Shown: piece by piece, positions 6,703 through 12,954 of the stretch
Layout of the letters: every line of letters starts with the position of its first letter
How positions within the stretch are numbered: position 1 is the first letter of the stretch
Assembly (NCBI GenBank): GCA_016303095.1
Contig: JAEDMH010000048.1
Span: 1 to 15,333, forward strand
Source of the DNA: Lentisphaeria bacterium
GTDB taxonomy: Bacteria; Verrucomicrobiota; Lentisphaeria; Oligosphaerales; Oligosphaeraceae
Direction: 5' to 3'
DNA length: 15,333 nucleotides
Notes under the pieces: generated by a model
Seen by the model: the letters and a program-made list of their open reading frames with translations, nothing else
Databases searched by the model: none
What the model was told of the DNA's origin: nothing
Program-made: the position numbers and the translations under genes

Positions 6703-7359
6703 TTAGGCTTTCTCGGCAGGGGATTCCTCTTCCTCGGCGGGGGGAGGATTGTGGGTGAGGAAGTAGGTGATTTCCGCGGCGGCCTTTCCCATCTCCGCCA
6801 GGAGGTGATCCACCTTCTCCACCAGAACCGCGTGGCAGATCTGGCACACCAGGGAAGCCAGCAAGCCCAAGGCGGTGCAAATCAGCGCCATTTTGATATC
6901 GCCGGAAAGAACCTGCGCGCCTTGGAACTCGATGTTGTTGATCTTATCGAAGGCGCCGATGAGGGAGACCAGAGTGCCCAGCAACCCCACGACCGGGGTC
7001 ATGTTGGCGAAGGCGGCCAGGAGCTTCAGGTTTCGCTCCAGCCGGGGAATCAGGAGGCGGGCGGTCTCCTCCACGGCGTGGCGGATGGCGGCGGCCCCAT
7101 CCTGCCAATGCTCAATGGCGGTGCGGAAGATCTCCCCCACGGGGCCGGTCTTGGCATCGCAGTTGGCCACCGCCTCCTTCACCCTGCCTGCCCGGAGCTG
7201 GTTCAGGAGTCCCCGGAGGAGTTCGAAGGTATCCACCCGGGCCCGGTGGAGATAGAGATAGCGGTCCGCCGCAATGATGAAGGTCAGCACCAGGAAGGCC
7301 AGCACCACAATGGCGATGATGCCAGGCACATTGGAAATCTGGGCAAGCATGGGATTCAT
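6703..7359 (-). CDS. ExbB/TolQ/MotA-family proton channel protein
   Basis: A 218-residue inner-membrane protein with three membrane helices: about 11-32, 113-138 and 155-180. The large loop between helices 1 and 2 is cytoplasmic, as in ExbB/TolQ. Helix 2 has TPVVGLLGTL (121-130) matching the family GL(L/F)GTV motif; T129 and T162 (CTALGLL in helix 3) correspond by motif to the pore threonines of TolQ/ExbB. The C-terminal tail is Pro/Glu-rich. ExbB pentamers surround ExbD dimers and energise TonB-type proteins. It precedes the ExbD-like gene by 24 bp and follows the TPR-like gene by 42 bp. Starts at ATG 7359 or 7350 are possible; both lack a Shine-Dalgarno and follow a C/T-rich leader. Family call is firm; the partner process is unknown. 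Confidence 0.92.
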   Translation of the reverse strand: MNPMLAQISNVPGIIAIVVLAFLVLTFIIAADRYLYLHRARVDTFELLRGLLNQLRAGRVKEAVANCDAKTGPVGEIFRTAIEHWQDGAAAIRHAVEETARLLIPRLERNLKLLAAFANMTPVVGLLGTLVSLIGAFDKINNIEFQGAQVLSGDIKMALICTALGLLASLVCQICHAVLVEKVDHLLAEMGKAAAEITYFLTHNPPPAEEEESPAEKA

Positions 7360-7401
7360 GGGCTTGGAGGAAAGGGGGTGCCGGAGTAGGCAAGGGTCAT
7401 G

Positions 7402-9051
7402 CTATTTGACCTTGGGGGCCTCGATTTCCTCGGCCCGGGGGATGAAGCGCTCCAAGGGCACCTGCTGGAAGCTGGCCAGGTTCTCCGCCAGGCGCTGGGT
7501 GTCGGGATTGGCCTGGAGCATCCGTCCCACCACCCCCAAAGCCGTGCGTCGCATCTGATCGAAGGGAGGCATTCCCCGGCGCAGCTCCGTTCCCTCCGCC
7601 GCCTTGGCGTAGGTGTCGTAGATCTCCTTGGCGGTGAGGGTGAGGCTCTCAAAGGAAAGATACTCGTCCGCCTCCTCGCTTTCCGCATAGGCCAAGATGG
7701 TGTAGGCCTGGAAGAGGTAGCTGTTGATGGCCTGCTCCGCCGCCCGATGGCTGGCGTCGATCAAATCCTCCGCCAACTCCTTCTTCACAAAGTCCTCCAG
7801 GCTCATCCCCCGGGGAAAGCGGGTTTCATTGTAGTTCTTGGCCATGGCAAACCAGTTGGCCGCCTTCTTCTTGTAGCCGAAGATGTAGAAGCGCACCACG
7901 GCATCCACCAGGAAGTTGCTGTAGGCGCCCTGGATGTTGTTGTTGGGGAAGTCCCGGATGGCATCCAAATAGGCCTGATTGGCGGCGTCGGCCACCTTGA
8001 AATTGGGCTGCATCTGGAGATTCTTCAGGTCTCCTTTGAGATAGAGGAGGCGTCCGGTGGAAAAGGAGGCGTTCAAGGCCTGGAAGATCATGCGGTTGCA
8101 GGAGAGTCGCTTGAAGGCGGCGGAGGGATCCTTCCAGACCTCCATGCCCTTCTGGGCCCAGTAGACGGCGTGGGCCTCGGGAAGGCGCCAGTCGAATTCG
8201 CCGAAGATCTCGTTGAGCCGAATCATGTATTTGGGATCCAGGCGGTATTTGTAGACCATCCAGCGATGGCGGAGGCAGAGCTCCACATCCTGGGTGATGC
8301 CCGCCTGGTCAAAGGCCTCCCGGAAGCGGGCGGGAATGGTGGCGGCCTCCCGGAACTCCAGCTCCAGCCGAGCAAAGTCCGCCTGCCCCTCCTGGAGGAT
8401 GCGACGGTATTCCCCTGCCCGGTCTCCCAGGACAGCCAGCAGCTTGGTCTCGTTCAAGGGGGCGCGATCCAGGGTCTCCCACTGGAGATAGTAGTCTCCG
8501 AAGAGCCGGATCATCTCCTTGGCCCATTCCACCTTGTAGTACCGGTTGGCGTCATCGGAGTCCTGCCCCATCTTGTGCTGGAAAATCCACCCCAGCTGGC
8601 GGAAAAGATCCGGATCCCCGGGATTGTATTCCAGGGCCTCGTCCCGGATCAGCTCCAGCCCCCGCTTGACCCAACGCCAGCGATCCTCGAAATTGGTGAA
8701 GGTGACGGAGACGTTGTAGGCCATGTTCCACCCCAGGAAGGCATGGGCGCCTGTGAAGCGGGGCTGCAGCTTCACAATCCAGTCCGCCAGCTGCACCATC
8801 TCGTAGTACTTTCCTTCTTCCTGCATTCTGCCGGAGCGAAGCCACAGATAGTCGGCCAGAATGCCCCGGAAGCCCCCCAGGGCCACACTGGTGAAGGCCA
8901 CCACGGGAGGCGCATTCTCCAAGGGGGTGTTGTCGGTGAGATGGTACGTGGTGCGCAGGCCATTCATCCTGTTCTGCAGGAAGGAGATGACACAGAGGAG
9001 CGCCACCATGGCCACCAGAATGGCCACCAGTTGCAGGAAACTCTTTTTCAT
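7402..9051 (-). CDS. Membrane-anchored, TPR-like alpha-helical protein of unknown function
   Basis: A 549-residue protein with an N-terminal signal anchor (KKSFLQLVAILVAMVALL region, about 2-25) placing the rest in the periplasm or at the outer face of the inner membrane. The most distinctive part is residues 58-115: LGGFRGILADYLWLR, then EGKYYEMVQLADWI, LQPRFTGAHAF and NMAYNVSV. This looks like a degenerate tetratricopeptide unit, and I associate similar sequence with uncharacterised PVC-group proteins (from memory, not searched). Further helical repeat-like segments follow, including WRWVKRGLELIRDEALEYNPGDPDLFRQLGWIF (in two overlapping stretches around 125-158). No catalytic motif was recognised. 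It lies between the ABC-2 permease (65 bp) and exbB (42 bp). The ATG at 9051 follows CTCTCCCTTTCCCGTCAAT, with no Shine-Dalgarno. A scaffold or substrate-binding role in the surrounding system is a guess. Confidence 0.85.
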   Translation of the reverse strand: MKKSFLQLVAILVAMVALLCVISFLQNRMNGLRTTYHLTDNTPLENAPPVVAFTSVALGGFRGILADYLWLRSGRMQEEGKYYEMVQLADWIVKLQPRFTGAHAFLGWNMAYNVSVTFTNFEDRWRWVKRGLELIRDEALEYNPGDPDLFRQLGWIFQHKMGQDSDDANRYYKVEWAKEMIRLFGDYYLQWETLDRAPLNETKLLAVLGDRAGEYRRILQEGQADFARLELEFREAATIPARFREAFDQAGITQDVELCLRHRWMVYKYRLDPKYMIRLNEIFGEFDWRLPEAHAVYWAQKGMEVWKDPSAAFKRLSCNRMIFQALNASFSTGRLLYLKGDLKNLQMQPNFKVADAANQAYLDAIRDFPNNNIQGAYSNFLVDAVVRFYIFGYKKKAANWFAMAKNYNETRFPRGMSLEDFVKKELAEDLIDASHRAAEQAINSYLFQAYTILAYAESEEADEYLSFESLTLTAKEIYDTYAKAAEGTELRRGMPPFDQMRRTALGVVGRMLQANPDTQRLAENLASFQQVPLERFIPRAEEIEAPKVK

Positions 9052-9079
9052 ATTGACGGGAAAGGGAGAGGAATCGTTC

Positions 9080-9113
9080 GGGGAGGAGGGGGCGGAGCGG
9101 GTGTGGGGGCGGG
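9080..9113 (+). other. G-quadruplex-type motif between the permease and TPR-like genes
   Basis: Five guanine runs on the plus strand (9080-9083, 9088-9092, 9099-9101, 9105-9109, 9111-9113) are separated by loops of 4, 6, 3 and 1 nt, meeting the usual G3+N1-7 quadruplex pattern. It sits in the 65-bp gap on the template strand for the minus-strand genes, so the transcript is C-rich. A role in modulating transcription past this point is possible but unproven, and G-rich runs are frequent in this genome. Confidence 0.5.
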
Positions 9114-9116
9114 AAC

Positions 9117-10697
9117 TCAGGTGTTCCGGCGCACCACCAGGCCCAGTTCACGGCGCGTCAGGAAGAAGATGCCCAGGAAGGCCAGCAACCCGCTGCGCAC
9201 CACCAGCACTTTCAGGAAGGCCCAGCCCAACTCCTGGAGTTCCACCAGCTTGCCGGCGGCCAAATCCCCCGTGGTGTTCAAATCGTCCACCGTCACCACC
9301 AGGGTCTGGACGCCCCGGGCCATGATATGGGCGGATCTTTCCCACACGTTGGCATACATGTAGCGTCCGTCATCTCCCCGCAGGGGGGCATTCAGGGCGG
9401 CGGGCACCACCAGGCCGATAATCAGGTAGGCCACGGCCACGAAGACGGCCACGGGGGTGGAGAAGAGGGCGCCCACGGTGCTGCCCAGAGCCGCCAGGAA
9501 GGCCAGCTGGAAGAGGGCCATCAGCATAGTGCGGAAGTAGTTCTGGGCGAAGGAGGCCACGGGGCACAGGAGAGTGGGCCCGTCTGCCACCTGGAAGACG
9601 GCGGTGGTGTTGCGCACCTGGCGCTGATATTCCTTCTGGGACTCCTCGTCGGCGGGAATCGCCTCCGCAGGAGGCAGGAGAAGATTGCCTAGATTCCGGA
9701 TGGTCAGGGTCACGGGGGACTTGCCCTCGGCATCCACCACTTCGACGGCCTTCAGGGGGAAGACGCCCTCCGAGAGCCCCTCCGTCTCCATCCGGGCCTC
9801 ATCCTGCGCCGTGAGGGTATTGATTTCCTGCCAGGATCCGCCGGGCATCACGTAGGGGCTGCCCCCCCGGGCTTCGCTATACCAGACGGTGGGATTTCCG
9901 GCCACCCCCGGGGCGTCGCCCTTGTATTGGAATCCGAAGTCCAGGGGAATCATGCGCTGATCCGTGGTCATATGGTCACTGGAATACATCCGGAAGCGGA
10001 GGCAGAGGCGGGCATCCGCCCCCTCCGGAATGCGCACATTCCGGAACTCCCAGGTATGCTCCTCGCCGGGCTTCACCACGATGTTCCGCATGGCGGCGGC
10101 GGCCAGTTCGTCCATGATCTGACGCTTCACCGCCAATTCGTCCATCCGGGCGTCCACCAGCCCTTGGCGCAGGCGCTTCTCATACTCCGCCGTCACCTTG
10201 TCCCGCAGATCAGGCATGGCGGGGCGGAACTGGCGGCGGGCCACCAGGAACTCCCGGTTCAGGCGCTCCATGTCGCTGTCGGAGAAGAGTCCGGCGGCAT
10301 GGGCGGAGCGGAGGCGATAGAAGGTCAGGCCATAGACCAGAAGCATGGAGACCACCAGAATCACGGCGTGCATCAGGAAGACCCCCACGAATTTCCCCGT
10401 CCACAGCTTCCACCGGGGACAGGGCTTGGTCACCGCCATGTGCACCTGGTATCCCTCGATTTCACTGGAGAGAAGGGAGCATCCCAGCCAGAGGCAAGAG
10501 GCAGAGACCAGGGCGATGACCAGATTCAGGGAGTAGGTCAAGGAGACCTGGACGAGTCCGGCGGCCGTATTGTCTCCCCGGATGGTCAAGGGCAGGCCGA
10601 TGACACACAGGAGAATCAAGGCGAAGAGCACAAGAAAGACCTTGGACCGCAGGGCGGAGCGGACGGTCTGCTTCAGGATGGCGTGGAAAGCTTTCAC
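9117..10697 (-). CDS. ABC-2 type transporter permease with large extracytoplasmic domain
   Basis: A 526-residue inner-membrane permease. Helices are predicted at about 20-40, 54-76, 104-126, then 388-411, 413-434 and 496-515, giving six spans. After helix 2 the segment EIEGYQVHMAVTKPCPRWKLWTGK (residues about 79-102, cytoplasmic) matches the ABC-2 family pattern for ATPase coupling (usually SEI..G....LLSKP.SR....GK). Residues about 127-387 form an unusually large external domain with a charged helical part (140-205) and a beta-rich part (HTWEFRNVRIPEG, LRFRMYSS). ABC-2 permeases export lipids, polysaccharides or drugs, or drive gliding or NosY-type functions; the substrate is not readable. 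No ATPase gene lies in the window; the upstream gene is DJ-1-like. The start is GTG at 10697, since the first ATG comes only at residue 87. Confidence 0.85.
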   Translation of the reverse strand: MKAFHAILKQTVRSALRSKVFLVLFALILLCVIGLPLTIRGDNTAAGLVQVSLTYSLNLVIALVSASCLWLGCSLLSSEIEGYQVHMAVTKPCPRWKLWTGKFVGVFLMHAVILVVSMLLVYGLTFYRLRSAHAAGLFSDSDMERLNREFLVARRQFRPAMPDLRDKVTAEYEKRLRQGLVDARMDELAVKRQIMDELAAAAMRNIVVKPGEEHTWEFRNVRIPEGADARLCLRFRMYSSDHMTTDQRMIPLDFGFQYKGDAPGVAGNPTVWYSEARGGSPYVMPGGSWQEINTLTAQDEARMETEGLSEGVFPLKAVEVVDAEGKSPVTLTIRNLGNLLLPPAEAIPADEESQKEYQRQVRNTTAVFQVADGPTLLCPVASFAQNYFRTMLMALFQLAFLAALGSTVGALFSTPVAVFVAVAYLIIGLVVPAALNAPLRGDDGRYMYANVWERSAHIMARGVQTLVVTVDDLNTTGDLAAGKLVELQELGWAFLKVLVVRSGLLAFLGIFFLTRRELGLVVRRNT

Positions 10698-10731
10698 GGT
10701 ATTGCAATGGGATTCCCGGGGAAGGGAGGCC

Positions 10732-10773
10732 GGGAGGGGAAGGAGGTAAGGGGAAGAGGAAAGGAGGGGAGGG
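10732..10773 (+). other. Homopurine tract after the DJ-1-like gene
   Basis: Forty-two plus-strand bases are all purine except one T (10747), directly abutting the DJ-1-like stop codon. On the transcribed minus-strand message this is a C/U-only stretch. Such polypurine-polypyrimidine tracts can form triplex or quadruplex structures; here it may simply be an extreme of the C/T-rich leaders seen before many genes in the window. Confidence 0.45.
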
Positions 10774-11334
10774 CTAGCGTCGGCCCATGGCCTCCGACAA
10801 CTGGGTGGCCAGGCTGGCGGCGCCCGTGGCCCGCAGGATCTCCAGGGAGAAATCCAGGGCGGCGGCGGGGCCGCAGGCCGTCAGAATGTGTCCGGAACGC
10901 TGGATGTACTTTCCGGTGTAGACCCCATGGGAGATCTGGCGCTCCGTGCCGGGATAGCAGGTGTATTCCACCCCGCCCTCCAGCAGCCCCGCCGCCTCCA
11001 GCACCAGGGGAGCGGCGCAGATGGCGCAGACCCACCCGCCCCCATGGAGGGTCTGACGGGCGGCCTCGCGACACCGCTCCTCCGCCGCCAGATTCCGGGA
11101 ACCAGGCATCCCTCCGGGGAAGTAGACCAAATCCCAGCCCGTCAGGGGAAGCTCCTGGACGGAGCCGTCGCAACGCACCCCCACGCCCCGGGAGGAGGAG
11201 ACGCACCCATGGGCATCCGGGCCCAGACCCGCCAAAGTGACGGGGATTCCCGCCCGCCGCAGCACGTCCACGGGGGCCAGCGCCTCCAGTTCCTCGAATC
11301 CGGGGGCAAGGAAAATCAGAGCGTTCCGAAGCAT
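10774..11334 (-). CDS. DJ-1/PfpI superfamily protein, YajL/DJ-1-like
   Basis: A 186-residue cytosolic protein of the DJ-1/YajL/ThiJ group. Seen: LAPGFEELEA (9-18) with E15, the acidic partner of the reactive cysteine; FPGGMPGS (72-79); and the nucleophile elbow AICAAP with C106; late in the protein, SHGVYTGK, TACGPAAALDF and the C-terminal SEAMGRR. Length and motif positions match DJ-1/YajL closely. Proposed roles in the family include glyoxalase, protein or nucleotide deglycase and redox chaperone; these are debated and not settled here. The ATG at 11334 was preferred over a longer open frame (to 11499) because that extension crosses the divergent promoter and reads as low-complexity sequence. 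A C/T-rich leader with no Shine-Dalgarno precedes the start. It heads the minus-strand run, 76 bp before the permease. Confidence 0.9.
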   Translation of the reverse strand: MLRNALIFLAPGFEELEALAPVDVLRRAGIPVTLAGLGPDAHGCVSSSRGVGVRCDGSVQELPLTGWDLVYFPGGMPGSRNLAAEERCREAARQTLHGGGWVCAICAAPLVLEAAGLLEGGVEYTCYPGTERQISHGVYTGKYIQRSGHILTACGPAAALDFSLEILRATGAASLATQLSEAMGRR

Positions 11335-11389
11335 GGCGGGAAAGGAGGGGGTGAGAAGGTGGGAGGGCCTGGCCTGCCCGAGACGGAAA

Positions 11390-11399
11390 GGCCTAGGCC
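11390..11399. promoter_or_regulatory. Perfect 10-bp palindrome near the DJ-1-like transcription start
   Basis: GGCCTAGGCC is its own reverse complement and lies just downstream of the proposed minus-strand -10 box at 11416-11411. A related GGCCTGGCC at 11367-11375 can pair with it to form a stem in the 5' leader. It may be an operator or a leader hairpin; the sequence alone cannot decide. Confidence 0.35.
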
Positions 11400-11410
11400 A
11401 CCCGCCGGGG

Positions 11411-11416
11411 GTTATA
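11411..11416 (-). promoter_or_regulatory. Candidate -10 box for the minus-strand run (TATAAC)
   Basis: The minus strand reads CTAATATAACCCC, with TATAAC as a possible -10. It is one of two AT islands in an otherwise GC-rich gap and matches the AATATAAC of the divergent thrC promoter. No good -35 is seen (TTCTTC at 16-bp spacing is weak). It would give a leader of about 70 nt before the DJ-1-like ATG. Confidence 0.4.
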
Positions 11417-11469
11417 TTAGCCGAACGCCGCCGAAGAAGCCTCTCCAGCAGGCAGGCCGCCCCCCACGG

Positions 11470-11497
11470 CGGACAGGTGAAAACGAGACAATATAAC
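11470..11497 (+). promoter_or_regulatory. Candidate sigma-70-type promoter of thrC
   Basis: CGGACA (11470-11475), 16 bp, then TATAAC (11492-11497) on the plus strand: the -35 matches the GACA half of TTGACA and the -10 matches five of six consensus bases. It would start transcription around 11504, giving a leader of about 25 nt. It faces away from the candidate box at 11416-11411, forming a divergent promoter region. Confidence 0.5.
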
Positions 11498-11529
11498 ATT
11501 CATTTTCCGGAGAGTACCTCCACCCCCCC

Positions 11530-12936
11530 ATGACTCCTTCTCCCTCCCTCTACCTGAGCACCCGAGGTGGCACCCGCCCCGTGGGTTTCGCCGATGCCGT
11601 CATGATGGGGCTGGCCACCGACGGCGGCCTCCTCCTCCCCTCCGTCTTCCCCAAAGTCACCCCGGAACGCCTGGAGGAATGGTCCCGCCTCACCTATCCC
11701 CAGCTGGCCCTGGAGGTCATGGCTCCCTTCGTGGGAGAGGACTTCACCCGAGAGGAACTCCAGGCCCTGGTGGAAAAGAGCTACGCCACCTTCGACACGC
11801 CTCAGGTGGTTCCCGTCTCCCCCCTGGGAGACAGCGGCCTCTTTCTAGCGGAGCTCTATCACGGCCCCACCCTGGCCTTCAAGGATGTGGCCCTCCAGTT
11901 CCTGGGCAATCTCTTCCAGGCCATCCTGGAGAAGCGGGGCGGCACCCTCAACATCCTGGGGGCCACTAGCGGAGACACGGGGAGCGCCGCCATCCACGGC
12001 GTCCGGGGCAAGGAGGGAATCCAGATTTTCATCATGTATCCCGAGGGCCGGGTCAGCCCTCTCCAGGAACGGCAGATGGCCACCGTGGACGATCCCAATG
12101 TCCACTGCCTCGCCATCCAGGGCACCTTTGACGATGGCCAGCGGGTGCTGAAGGAGGTCTTCAACGACCTCCCCTTCAAGGAGGCGAAGCACCTGGGGGC
12201 CGTGAACTCCGTGAACTGGGCCCGGATCCTGGCCCAGGTGGTCTACTACTTCTGGGGGAGCTTCCAGGTGCGCCGGCAGACGGGAAATCCCCAGGCTCTC
12301 CTCCAGGTCTGCGTCCCCACGGGAAATTTCGGCGACATTTTCGCCGGATTCGTGGCCATGGCCATGGGCGCCCCCATCCGGCGCCTGCTCCTGGCCACCA
12401 ATGAAAACGACATCCTCTCCCGCTTCTTCCACACGGGATGCTACAGCCGGGGCGAAGTCCACCCCACCCTCTCTCCCTCCATGGACATCCAGGTGGCCAG
12501 CAACTTCGAGCGCTATCTCTACTACCGCCTGGGAGAGGATCCCGCCTTGGTCAAATCCGCCATGGAGGGCTTTGCCGCAGGCGCCCCCATCCAGGTGGAA
12601 GGCACGGATCCCCGCTTCGCCGCAGGACGGGGCGACACCGCCATGACCCTGGAGACCATCCGGGAATGCTGGCAAAAACACCATGTCCTCCTGGATCCTC
12701 ACGGCGCCGTGGGCGTGGCGGTGGCTCTCCAAAATCCCCTGCCCGACGCGGTCACTCTCTGCCTGGAAACCGCCCACCCCGGCAAATTCCCCGGCGCCAT
12801 CGCCCAGGCCTTGGACGACCCCTCCCTGGCCACCCATCCCGCTCTGGAGCGCCTGAAATCCCTCCCCCTCCGGAAAACCCTCCTCTCTCCCACCCGGGAG
12901 GCAGTGGAGGAGTTCATGACACGGCATATCCCCTGA
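11530..12936 (+). CDS. thrC: Threonine synthase
   Basis: Threonine synthase is a cytosolic PLP enzyme converting O-phospho-L-homoserine to L-threonine, the last step of threonine synthesis. The 468-residue length and the opening LYLSTRGG....V.FADAVMMGLATDGGLLLP fit the longer class (as in E. coli and yeast) rather than the short class. Seen: HGPTLAFKDVALQFLG with PLP lysine K118, LGATSGDTGSAA (about 143-154), NSVNWARILAQ (phosphate/PLP region), and the glycine-rich CVPTGNFGDIFAG that cradles the PLP phosphate. All key elements appear intact. The ATG at 11530 directly abuts seven C (11523-11529); the nearest purine stretch GGAGAG is about 14 nt away, too far for a normal Shine-Dalgarno. The RarA fusion follows after 18 bp, so the two are probably co-transcribed. 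Confidence 0.97.
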   Translation: MTPSPSLYLSTRGGTRPVGFADAVMMGLATDGGLLLPSVFPKVTPERLEEWSRLTYPQLALEVMAPFVGEDFTREELQALVEKSYATFDTPQVVPVSPLGDSGLFLAELYHGPTLAFKDVALQFLGNLFQAILEKRGGTLNILGATSGDTGSAAIHGVRGKEGIQIFIMYPEGRVSPLQERQMATVDDPNVHCLAIQGTFDDGQRVLKEVFNDLPFKEAKHLGAVNSVNWARILAQVVYYFWGSFQVRRQTGNPQALLQVCVPTGNFGDIFAGFVAMAMGAPIRRLLLATNENDILSRFFHTGCYSRGEVHPTLSPSMDIQVASNFERYLYYRLGEDPALVKSAMEGFAAGAPIQVEGTDPRFAAGRGDTAMTLETIRECWQKHHVLLDPHGAVGVAVALQNPLPDAVTLCLETAHPGKFPGAIAQALDDPSLATHPALERLKSLPLRKTLLSPTREAVEEFMTRHIP

Positions 12937-12954
12937 TTCCCGCCCACGCCTCCC

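Noticed and set aside
7399..9363. A 654-codon plus-strand frame over the TPR-like gene
   Set aside because: The minus strand encodes a signal anchor and coherent helical protein starting with a sensible ATG; the plus reading is a repetitive Gly/His/Leu shadow ending within the permease gene.
10774..11499. A longer form of the DJ-1-like protein starting at 11499
   Set aside because: The added 55 residues cross both candidate promoters and have no family counterpart; the start at 11334 gives the standard length and puts the cysteine at 106.
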